Positions 34,020 through 43,376 of a DNA stretch of 64,000 bases are shown piece by piece (position 1 is the stretch's first letter; the number at the start of each line of letters is the position of its first letter). The position numbers and the translations under genes are program-made. The notes beneath the pieces were generated by a model. It was not told where the DNA came from, made no database searches, and saw only the letters and a list, made by a program, of their open reading frames with translations. This DNA comes from Anabas testudineus (Eukaryota > Chordata > Actinopteri > Anabantiformes > Anabantidae), in the NCBI RefSeq assembly GCF_900324465.2, contig NC_046626.1, positions 18,057,459-18,121,458 of the forward strand. The letters are read 5' to 3'.

Positions 34020-34300
34020 AGTTTTAATTAAAAAATAAAAGCATAAATACAATCAGCAACATTGTGCATCAGTGAAGGAATACAAAGACTGATACTGACC
34101 TTCAAAAATATCTCCAGACCAGAGTTTGTCCTGTAGGAAAAGAAAACAGCTTAGTGTCTGTTTGCAATGCATCAAATATCCTCAGCATGTATATATTATC
34201 AAACCCATCAGCGCAGTGAAAGAATAATCATCAGATTCAGGTGAAACACGGACTCACATGCAGCTCATCATCAAGGTTTGATTGTATTAAAGTCATTCTA
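34020..34300. repeat. Duplicated flank block, copy A (pair at 41580-41850)
   Basis: GATACTGACC, ATCTCCAGACC, AAACCCATCAGCGCAGTGAA and CACATGCAGCTCATCATCAA occur in the same order and spacing as at 41632-41850. On the minus strand both copies keep an acceptor-AG / donor-GTCAG pair around a 31-40 base exon-like segment and a GCAT|GTGAGT donor-like site. No protein is recognised. Confidence 0.75.
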
Positions 34301-34606
34301 GGAGAACTTTGGCATATTTGCTATGAAACCAGGCTTTTTTTTTTTTTTTTTTTTGTATTTTAACAAATAACTGCCCTTAAGTTTCTGCAAAATCTAGTTA
34401 AGCGAGGATTTTTCTTTAGTGTCTTATGACCTATAATGGCAATTTTATTATTTAGTATAGTTAACATACTGCATTTTATTTCTTTAAGTCATTTTAATCC
34501 AGTTAAAATCCACCATTTCTTCATTTTCAGTGATTATTTGTGGAATAACTCTCCTTTGTTCCAAACCACGAGGTCAGGTGCACCTCCCTAAATAACCAGC
34601 TATGAT

Positions 34607-34890
34607 AACCTGTGCAGAAATAGCCCTAACAAACCACATATATACAGATAAATTAACACTAACAGTGGGTTTGGATGTAAAGTATGAACATATACCGTGA
34701 ATGCGGCTCCACGTGTTGGCCCTCATGTCTCCCCCGGCTGAAACACGCACGACCACCCGCAACAAAACACGGAAGAGAGCTCCGTGCGGAAGCTGCAGCC
34801 TTTTCTTCTGCTTCTTCTTCTTCTTCCTGATTTTTGACTGTTGGCAGCATCTGTCAGGTTTATTACTGCCACCGTCTGTTCGGGGTGAGA
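34607..34890. repeat. CTT-repeat block, copy A (pair at 42385-42690)
   Basis: Both copies run from GTGCAGAAATA / GTGCGGAAATA to a CTTCTTCTTC tract, then a GTTTATT..CTGCCACCGTCTG / CTACCGCCACCTTCTG segment. The CTT tract with a following CCGCCACC is a motif I recall from repeats in many fish genomes. Confidence 0.6.
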
Positions 34891-35399
34891 ACTACAGTTT
34901 AGATTAAAACATGTTTAATTAATGAGCTGTGTCTCTCTCTATCACCTGCTTTGGTAACTTGTCCACCTCATAACCTAAACTGAGCTTAAATAAGTCTTGA
35001 ATACTGCTGTAATATTTCAAGCAGAACATCTTGACGACTAGAATTGAATGATTGTCGCTGCTGAAACAAGCCACAGAATCAGAGAAGATTGAAATGTTTG
35101 ATGCCTCTAATATTGAATAAACAGGCTCTTTTGACTTATCTGTGATTATTTTTGTGTAGATAGGGATGTTTTCATGGTTCACTTACTGAAATAACTTTAA
35201 TTTTTTTTAATAATGCCAGATTCTTCAACATTTCTGTTTCCTCTAATTTTGTTTTACCTTTACTAGCAATATATTGTTGCATGTGTTCTATACATGAAAA
35301 TATTAAACTTCTAAAGAAAAGAACGCCATAAATTGTCTTGGTTATGTTTTGCAGCTGCTTTGCTGCAGAAATAACAAACAGGCACACATACACAGATAA

Positions 35400-35790
35400 A
35401 ACACAGACAATGCGACTTTAACGTTAATATCTGATGCAGAACATCAACATATAATTTTATTAAGGATGCACATGTGATTATTTTACCTTTGCACAGTTAC
35501 ATGACCCACTTCTATCTTTTGCTATGTATTGGTTGCTGGCAAACAGCTTTTGGAGTGTGGAGCAACACGTATTCACATAAAAACATATACACCATTAAAT
35601 TATTTTGCTCTGTATCAAAAAAAAAAAAAAAACTCCTTATGCTTCTTCTCAACATCTCTTTTTAGTTCAAGTGCTATTCTATCCCTCTGTGTCTGAAGAT
35701 TATCAAAGCTGATCTGATTCCCTTCAATAATACGCACAGTAAAAATAAATTGTAATTATGAAGATAGATTGTTCACACAGTGCTCTAATT
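35400..35790. repeat. sdr39u1 upstream flank with relatives at 38.7 and 42.4-43.0 kb
   Basis: ATCTGATGCAGAACATCAAC near 35430 matches ATCTGATGCATAACGTCAAC near 42457. AATAATACGCACAGTAAAAA near 35727 matches 38727 and, more loosely, 42935. This is the upstream part of the unit that carries sdr39u1. Confidence 0.65.
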
Positions 35791-35962
35791 AAAACTACAA
35801 AATGACGTAGTGGCTTGGCTAAAGTACGGAGTCATTACTAGTCCAAAAAGGCTACAACGTCGTTTGGACGCAGGTCAGCGCAGCGCTGCTAAAGTCAAAC
35901 AGTTCGTGCTTGTTGCAAGGATTCATTTAATTTATTCGGCATTGGACGCTAATTTGGTGGCC

Positions 35963-38088
35963 ATGAGAGTTTTAATTGGTACGTACCCTTCTTTTTAGAG
36001 ATTCATATGCATGTTTAAAAGTTCAATGTGACATAACGCTAACAGCTAGCTGCTAGCTAATATTAGACTGGACATAAACTCATGTATATATCAGCGAATT
36101 GTTTGCTCGTTGTGTTCTTCCTGAAAATTAAAGTAAGAACAGCAACCAGACACATTATCAAATCTACACACTGTCACCGCACAGTTTTAATTGTGATTCA
36201 AAGCTAACTTTGCTAAAGTCATACACAAGAACTGTTTTGTAAGCATGGCTTGTACGCATGCGCACACCAAGCGTTTGCTGCCAGCTGATTTTATTCAATG
36301 AATAATAATAATGAATATTTTAACTCAAATTTAACACATTAGTGTTCATGTACATGTCATAGTGTTCAGGTTATGTTTGCTCAGATGTATTATGAGACAT
36401 AGACGGGTAAAGTGCATTTTGTGGTCATTTTGTGTGTAGCTTTGTAGTCTTAGTAGTGTCCTACTAGTCATTTTGCATTTCTTTAAAGAAAAAGGGTTAA
36501 AAGTCTTAAATTTGATTAGGATAACACACAGAATGTAGCTTAAGAAAATGTAATAGTGAAATTAGAGTAGATATAACTTCTCTGATTCACATTTATCATA
36601 AGTGATTAATTCTCTTTGCATCTTTGATTCTTATGTGTCTGCATCATCTTCCTTGTAGGAGGGGGATCTGGCTTTGTAGGCCGTGAGTTAACCCGCCTGC
36701 TCAGAGAAAAAGGTCATGAGGTCACATTGATATCTCGCCAGCCTGGTCCAGGAAGGATAACATGGGTATGATGTCAGATTGCTACAGACAATCAGTAACA
36801 CGTCAGGAAAAAGGATTTGATCTGTTTTTGTTTCCACATTTTCTCCTGTTTGCTCTTGCAGGGCGAGTTAGAGTCTGGTGGACTTCCACCGTGTGAAGGT
36901 GCCGTCAACTTGGCTGGGGAGAATCTCATGAACCCACTGCGATGGTGAGCATCCATCCGGGAAACTAGAGCTACAGCCACAACAGATGCAATGAAAATAA
37001 TTAGCACATCCTGCACCTGAGAAGCTGGATCTTTAGCTGTCTTTGTTCTTTAACCGAACACTTTTACTGAGTTTTAATTGTCGTTTAGGTGGAACGAAAG
37101 CTATAAAAAGGATTTGTTCTCCAGTCGCATTGACACTACAAAAACTCTGGCTCAAGCTATTGCTGCTTCTCCCAGTCCTCCTCACTCCTGGGTGCTGGTC
37201 TCAGGCGTAGGTGAGTCTGTCTGATAGAACCAGTTTATTAAAGCTGATCCAGATTTCATGGCTGCGCTCCACTGTCAGTAACCACTGTTATTACCTAAAT
37301 ACAATTTCTGCAGTTCTTTTCTTTCTGATCCAAAGGTTGTTACAAGCCCAGTCTGACAGCTGAGTATACAGAAGACAGTGAGTTGACACCATTTGACCTC
37401 TTCTCCAACCTCGTGAAAGAGTGGGAGGCCTCTGCGCTTCTGCCTGAGAATGTAGCAAAAAACACCAAACAAGTTGTCGTCAGGTCGGGTACGTACAAAG
37501 TGTGCAAGACACTTTATCTTGAAGTATCTTGAAAAAAGAAGGAGTCAAACACAGCAAACGTAAACACTAAGTGCTATAATGCAGTTTATGTCTAAAATAA
37601 CTAAACTGAACTCGGAGAACCAAAGCATGAAGACAAGTTCTCTCTCTCTCTTCCTTTCAGGGATTGTACTGGGTCGTGATGGTGGTGCCATGAAGCAAAT
37701 GCTGTTGCCCTTCTGGCTTGGCCTTGGGGGCACTCTGGGGTCTGGAAGACAGCCGTTCCCCTGGATCCACGTCTCTGACCTGGCAGGAATCATTGCTCAT
37801 GGCCTGGAGCCACCTGCTGACTCTCCCTCTCCTGTACCGCACGTCTTTAATGGTGTCGCACCTGCACTGAACACCAACTACGAGTTCACTAAAGAACTGG
37901 GCCAGGTCCTGAGGCGGCCCACTATTTTTCCTGTGCCGGTCTTTGTCCTAAATGCCCTGATGGGCTCTGAGAGGGCCGTGGTCCTCACTCAGGGCCAGAA
38001 AGTCATACCAAAGAGGACTCTAGAGGCTGGATTTCAGTACAAGTACCCTGACTTGACCTCAGCCCTGAAGGAGATTGTTGGGAATTAG
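35963..38088 (+). CDS. sdr39u1: SDR39U1, epimerase-family NAD(P)-binding protein
   Basis: Atypical short-chain dehydrogenase/reductase, 302 residues (human about 293). Exons are 35963-35978, 36659-36765, 36862-36944, 37089-37210, 37336-37488 and 37661-38088; every phase fits. The start MRVLIG joins GGSGFVGRELTRLL, giving the glycine-rich nucleotide-binding loop, followed by GHEVTLISRQPG. NLAGENL and RWWNESYKKDL, then SGVGCYKP and the C-terminal domain (LPFWLGLGGTLGSGRQPFPW, then HVSDLAGI) match the family, whose bacterial relative is YfcH/SulA. The substrate is unknown in the family. The first exon is only 16 coding bases. Downstream it faces mettl17 tail to tail, but with duplicated debris and a Tc1 insertion in between. 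Partial copies of its 5' flank and 3' UTR lie at 38.7 and 43.0 kb. Confidence 0.93.
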
Positions 38089-38295
38089 TAGATTTATTTG
38101 AATGTTTATGTATATTTACTGTATTATATTGTATATTGAGAGAACATGAACAAAAACGATTGAACAAGAACTGTGGAACACAAATGGGTAGACGATACAA
38201 AGGAAAACTCAAAATCATCAGATCTAAGGAGTTCCTGTGGTCTAAAAATACAGAATGCTTTTTAGAAATGGACTTGTTTGTTTTAGGGGGTTCAC

Positions 38296-38301
38296 AATAA
38301 A
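38296..38301 (+). terminator. Poly(A) signal of sdr39u1
   Basis: AATAAA about 208 bases after the stop codon. The same ACAATAAAGTTTGGTAA context recurs at 43177-43182 in the duplicate. Confidence 0.65.
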
Positions 38302-38447
38302 GTTTGGTAACGTAAAGCAGGACTGAACTATTTATTGAATTAATAGTTTTTCAGTGATTAAGTATTCAGTATTAAATCCTGTTAGAAAATGCAATGTGAC
38401 AATAGTTTTATCTTTGTTTCAGTTCAAGTCTTTTCCTGTTTGAATCA

Positions 38448-38537
38448 TCACTGTGAATCACTCTTTGTGTCCTCGACCCTCTGAAAATTGACAGTCGATC
38501 TCCCCAGTCACTGCTCTGAACACGGCTGTACACATCT
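38448..38537 (-). pseudogene. Relic of mettl17 terminal exon
   Basis: The minus strand keeps the acceptor TTTAACCAG and a copy of the last mettl17 exon. The frame reads DVYSRVQSSDWGDRLSI where the real exon reads [18 protein letters not shown] one-base loss then shifts the frame, so the acidic VEDTESDSE tail is lost. The block 38150-38605 as a whole pairs with 43035-43530. It lies 4.9 kb from the gene it came from, with no other mettl17 exon nearby. Confidence 0.85.
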
Positions 38538-38689
38538 CTGGTTAAAGAAAATCAACATTTGCAGTCCATCGTCAGAGGAAGTGAAGACTGGACAACAAAA
38601 AATAAAACAAACATAGAACAAAACAATACAACAAACACAACTTTAACCTGTAAAAATTAATATCCTATCAAACGTATTTTAACTAATCT

Positions 38690-38905
38690 GCTTTTTAAAG
38701 CTTCTTTGATTTTCTTAAATAATACACACAGTAAAATAAATAGGTAACTATAACTTTGATAAAGTCGTGCACCAAAGCTGTTTTGCAAGCATGTGTTATA
38801 CGCATGTGCACACTATGTTTACATTTAGTCATTTGTCAGATGCAGATGTTGGTCTTTAAGGCAGCCATGTGTTTGTAGGAAGCTGATTGCATTTAACACA
38901 TTACA
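38690..38905 (+). pseudogene. Relic of sdr39u1 promoter and intron 1
   Basis: Bases 38690-38750 match 35715-35775 and bases 38750-38905 match 36205-36290 (AAGTCATACAC / AAGTCGTGCACC, TGTTTTGTAAGCATG / TGTTTTGCAAGCATG, CGCATGCGCACAC / CGCATGTGCACAC). The 415 bases between, which hold sdr39u1 exon 1, are absent. A short fish repeat is inserted at 38821. This is the beginning of a second, decayed sdr39u1 unit directly after the mettl17 exon relic. Confidence 0.7.
38821..38845 (+). repeat. Teleost interspersed repeat core
   Basis: ACATTTAGTCATTTGTCAGA resembles a core repeated widely in fish genomes (ATTTAGTCATTTGGCAGACG). A longer copy lies at 54815-54900. Confidence 0.5.
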
Positions 38906-40261
38906 CACATACAAAAAATTAATTATGTCACATTTGCATTCTTAAAATAGTTTTCTTTAATTTGCATTTTCATTCCACCACTGCAATACAGAAGTGTTTT
39001 GATAAAGACTGGCACACAGTGTGTTTGTAGAGAGAACAGGCTTCTATTCATCACTAATATCATTACTGAAAAATGTACTGAATGTTAAATGATACACCTC
39101 ATCCAAAATAGATCATTACTTGAGAAAGGGGGTTTCAACCAGATTGGATTACATAAACATATTGACAGTGTTGGATAAGGTGGTGCTGATGTCTTCATGT
39201 TGAGAAGCAAAGACACTTCTCATTAAAATGAGTGGATAAAACTATACTAAAATAGTAACGTGTCAATATTTAATTTAACAGATGAGGAAAGTAGTCCACA
39301 CACCCACAGATGCAATCAGATGTGCACACAAACTAATCATGGACATAAATATCATGGCAACAATGGGCTTTGAATTGTTTCTTTAAACTGTTCTGTGCTG
39401 AAGGCTCTGAAACATCTTAATTTGCCAAGTTTAAGACCCTAAACGTCCCGATAGTGATCATGATTGATTACAGATGGTGGAATATATTAAGTCTCTGGGA
39501 CAACATAAAAAAGGTTTGTTTGACAGCATCCACTGGACTCAAAATCACGCACAGTACAACAGAAAGAGTTTAAAGAGTTCAGTGCAGGTCAGAGAAAAGA
39601 GGATGTAGATTTAAAAACGCGTCCCTCAGGAATGGCACGTTCCTGACCCTAAACTTACTAAAACTTTCTGAGCTATGCTAAAAGGTTGGGTCTGTGCCAG
39701 GAAACCAAATTTAACTGAACCAATTCTACCAGGAAGGGACAGAAATCCAATTAAAATTATTCATTAATTACATTAGAGTCTGATAAAGGTCCCATCTGCT
39801 AAATGTCATTCAAACAAATACTAATTCCATTCAGTTTATTTATATGTTTCCAAAACACAACAGAAGTCATCTCAAGGCACTTTACTGTGTAAGGTTGAAG
39901 ACCTTACAAAATACACTGCCCGTCCAAAAGAAAGGTCACACACTCTAATATTTAGTTTGACCGTCTTTAGCTTTAATTACAGCAACAAACTCAATAATCC
40001 CACTTGAGCAAGCACTAGGCAACATTGGAGAGGAAAAACTCCCAAATCCCAAAATAAATTGCACCAAATTCTTGGGTTTTCTTCTTTTAAAGATTGTATA
40101 ACATCTGTAAAACTCATCATTCACGCTGCCCTCCAAAAAAAAAAAAAAAGTCAGACAATCAGTGAAAACACAATAATGCCACTGCATTCATGTCCATGAT
40201 AAGTTCATGTACTACTCAATGGAAACGTCTGTAACCGTGTACAAGTGCCTGAATTTGCTGG
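38906..40261. other. Intergenic with a possible Tc1 terminus
   Basis: No coding signal. At 39912 TACACTGCCCGTCCAAAAGA resembles the end of a fish Tc1 family distinct from the 40 kb element. No matching inverted end is found. An A-run follows at about 40135-40149. Confidence 0.4.
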
Positions 40262-41345
40262 GGCACATAGAAACCACCTGCCTAATCTTGTGTAGGTTCC
40301 TCTTCTGCTGCCAAAACAGCTCTGACCCGCTGAGGCATGGACTCTACAAGACCTCTGAAGGTGTCCTCTGGTATCTGGCACCAAAATGTTAGCAGCATAT
40401 CCTTTAAGTCCTGTAAACTGCAAGGTGGAGCTTCCACGGACTGGACTTGTGTTTCCAGCATATCCCAAAGATGGTCAATCAGATTGAGATCTGGGGAATT
40501 TGAAGGCCAAGGCAACATCTGCAACTCTTTGTCATGCTCCTCAAACCATTCCTGACCAATTGTTGTACTATTGCAGGGAGCATTATCCTGCTGTAAAAAG
40601 CCACTGCCATCTGGGAACACCATTGTCATAAAGTTATGTACTTGGTCTGAAACGCTGTTTAAGAAGTTGGTACGTGGCAAAGTAACATCCACATGAATGC
40701 AGGGACCTAAGCTATCCCAGCAGAAAATTGCCCAGAGTGTCACACTGCCTCCACCAGGTTGACCGCTTTCCATTGTGCATTCTGGTGCCACCTCTTCTCC
40801 AGTTAAACGACGCACGTACACTTGACCGTCCACATCATGTAAAAGAAACTGTGATTCACCTGACCAAGCCACCTTCTTCCATTGCTCTGTGGTCCAGTTC
40901 TCATGCTCACGTGCCCATTCTAGACGGTTCTGTTGGTGGACAACTGTCTGAGCGGGCACTCTGACCGGTTTGCGTCTACGCAGCCCCATACGCAGCAGGC
41001 TGCGATGTACTGTGTGTTCAGAAACCTGCTGGTCACAGCCAGCATTAAATTTTTCAGCAATTTCTGCAACAGTAGCTTTACTGTTGGACTGGACCAGATG
41101 GGCTACCCTTCGCTCCGCAAGTGCATCAATGAGCCTTGGCCGCCCATGACCCTGTCGCCGGTTTACCGGTTGTCCTTCTTTGATCCACTTTTTGTAGGTG
41201 CTGACCACTGCACACCGTGAACACCCCACAAGACCTGCTGTTTGGGAGATGCTCTGCCCCAGTCTTCTAGCCATCACAATTTGACCCTTGTCAAAATCGC
41301 TCAGATCTTTACTCTTGCCCATTTCTCCAGCTTCCAACACATCAA
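40262..41345 (-). mobile_element. Tc1 transposon body with full-length transposase frame
   Basis: Plus-strand text from ACCACCTGCCTAATCTTGTG onward follows the familiar fish Tc1 family to just past the transposase start. The usual terminal inverted repeats are not recognisable on either side, so the element looks trimmed to its gene. It sits in the duplicated 31-43.5 kb interval with two truncated relatives at 31.6 and 33.7 kb. Confidence 0.75.
40282..41340 (-). CDS. Tc1-like transposase, full length, catalytic residues altered
   Basis: 352-residue uninterrupted frame; the likely native start is MGKSKDLSDFDKGQIVMARR, seven codons in. Two HTH regions (about 10-60 and 75-130) with the GRPRLIDALAERRV hook precede the DDE domain. 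The second catalytic Asp is present in LQQDNAP. In the family the first Asp lies in WSDES and the third residue, Glu, in NPIEHLWD. Here these read WSGES and NLIDHLWD, so one Asp is lost and Glu has become Asp. With no terminal repeats seen, the element should be immobile and unable to cut. The frame being open suggests recent decay, or conservation by chance. Confidence 0.88.
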   Translation of the reverse strand: MLEAGEMGKSKDLSDFDKGQIVMARRLGQSISQTAGLVGCSRCAVVSTYKKWIKEGQPVNRRQGHGRPRLIDALAERRVAHLVQSNSKATVAEIAEKFNAGCDQQVSEHTVHRSLLRMGLRRRKPVRVPAQTVVHQQNRLEWAREHENWTTEQWKKVAWSGESQFLLHDVDGQVYVRRLTGEEVAPECTMESGQPGGGSVTLWAIFCWDSLGPCIHVDVTLPRTNFLNSVSDQVHNFMTMVFPDGSGFLQQDNAPCNSTTIGQEWFEEHDKELQMLPWPSNSPDLNLIDHLWDMLETQVQSVEAPPCSLQDLKDMLLTFWCQIPEDTFRGLVESMPQRVRAVLAAEEEPTQD

Positions 41346-42384
41346 CTTCAAGAACCGATTGTTGCTGCTTGATAATTTAAATGAAATTCAGCGTAGTCCA
41401 TGGAAAAACTAAATTTGAAACTGGGATGATCCAACAGAGGATTCACTCCATGTTACCTGAAAAAGATCAAATAAAATAAAATTGTAAATAGATACGTTGG
41501 CTGTTAGTTTAACTTGGGGTTACTTAAAGTCAGTAGATGGTGCTGTTGTTTCATGTGCATCATTTCCATAAGTTAGAACTTAGAAGTTTTATTTAAGAAA
41601 TAATAATAATAAAAATGAATGAAAAGCACGAGCTGATACTGACCTCACATTATTAAAATATATCCAGACCTGAATTTGAAGTCCTATAAGAAAACATGAC
41701 AGGTTAGTCTTTGCTTGCAGAACAGGAAACAGCTTCATCGGTATCTGTATCATCAAACCCATCAGTGCAGTGAAAGAATAATCACAAGATTCAGGTGAAA
41801 CACGGACTCACATGCAGCTCATCATCAAGGTTTGACAGAATAAAAGTTACTCCAGCAGTAAAAGAGAAGTGTACATCCACCATAATATGAATATAAATGT
41901 TTTCTGTAAACCGCCAACCTACTCTCTAGTAATTAATGTAAGCATAACATGCATAACATTTATAAATAAAAACTTTAGGTACTACCCATAATAACAATTA
42001 TAATAGTAGTTGCACTTTTTAGTTGATTACAATCTAAACTAAATATCTTTAAGGTAACAAATAAATGTACATGTCACCACTGCAAACTCTTGTTGCTACA
42101 AAGAGTAGTGAAGTAAAATTTGATTTTTCTGTCAGATGTTAACTTTGTTAGTTGTATTTTAAATGTTTAATATAAAAAGGAGGAAGACATTTGATTATTG
42201 AAGAGCAATCACAGTCCGGTTGTTCTTGACTCAGGTTAGATGCAAGCACCTTTTATTGCAGCCACATGCACAAATCCATCAGTCTTTTTAATTTTCATTG
42301 ATAAAATGTAAAATAACTCTGTTGGTTAAAACAAACAATGAGGTCGGATGCAGCAGCTGAAGCAGCGAGCTAACAGTTAACCCC
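41346..42384. repeat. Duplicated flank block, copy B
   Basis: Bases 41580-41850 pair with 34020-34300 (see there), in the same orientation. In the exon-like segment copy B has an in-frame TAA where copy A is open. The rest (41850-42384) is AT-rich without recognised features. Confidence 0.65.
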
Positions 42385-42690
42385 TGTGCGGAAATAACCG
42401 CATCAAATAGCCACGCATGGACGCATAAACACCTATAATGACACATTAACGATATGATCTGATGCATAACGTCAACATGTACCTTGGACGAGGCTGCACA
42501 TGAGGATTTTCACCTCTGCACCGTTAAATGAGCGACTCCATCAACACACGGGAGACTGTTCGCGAAAATGGCTTCTTCTTCTTCGTCGTCGCTGTTGTTT
42601 TAGCTTCTTCTTCTTCTTCTGCTGTTTATTGACGGTAGGTGCACTACCGCCACCTTCTGGATCGGCGCGGAGGAGCACCATGATTAGGAC
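42385..42690. repeat. CTT-repeat block, copy B
   Basis: Pair of 34607-34890. Here the CTT tract (42568-42625) is longer and follows ATGGCTTCTTCTTCTTCGTC, which opens only an 11-codon frame. Confidence 0.6.
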
Positions 42691-42723
42691 AAGATATTAA
42701 TAATAATAAAATAATAATAATAA

Positions 42724-42747
42724 TTTATTGATCGCCTTGGGGAAATT
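42724..42747 (-). repeat. LINE 3' tail fragment
   Basis: The minus strand reads AATTTCCCCAAGGCGATCAA then TAAA, the usual AATTTCCCC..GATCAATAAA end of fish non-LTR elements. It follows an AAT-rich simple repeat. Confidence 0.5.
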
Positions 42748-43034
42748 GTGGTATTAAATGCTATTAAATTATTTTTCTCTGTATCCAATTTATCTATTCA
42801 GGTACTTTAAAGTCTCATTAAAGTAAAATCAGCTAGTTAAATGAATTTAAACTAATCAGTTAGTTGTTATTATTTCTTTATAAATTATAACCAAGAAATG
42901 CAAAACGGTTTGTTTCTGATTCTCTTAATTAGCACACAACTTTAATCAGTAAAAAATAAAGAGGTAACTATGAAGATAACAAGCTGCCGTGTTTGAATTA
43001 ATCTGTGATTGTTCACCTGTTACTGTCAAACACA

Positions 43035-43376
43035 TTCATTTAAACAAGAACTGTGGATCACAAATTGTAGACAATACACAGTAAATCCCACGATCTTCAG
43101 ATCTAAGGAGTTCTTGTGGTCTAAAATTACAGAATGCTTTTTAAAAATGTCCTTCGGTTTGTTTAAGGTGGTGCACAATAAAGTTTGGTAAAGTAAAGCA
43201 AGTAGTACTTTTTAAAAACTATTTATTGATATAGTAACCAAACTATAGTTTTTCAGTGAGTCAGTGTTGTATCAATTCCTGAAGGAAAATGCAGATGTTC
43301 TATGTAGAAGTGATGTGGCAGCAGTTTTATCTCCAGTTGAGTTCATGTTTCAAAAGTCTTTATCCTTTTCGAATCA
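43035..43376 (+). pseudogene. Relic of sdr39u1 3' UTR beside mettl17
   Basis: AACAAGAACTGTGGATCACA, AGATCTAAGGAGTTCTTGTG and CACAATAAAGTTTGGTAAAG match 38152-38310, the 3' UTR and poly(A) region of sdr39u1. No sdr39u1 coding exon precedes it, so this copy has lost its gene body. It now serves as sequence just downstream of the mettl17 stop. Minus-strand AATAAA at 43222-43227 may be the mettl17 poly(A) signal. Confidence 0.75.
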
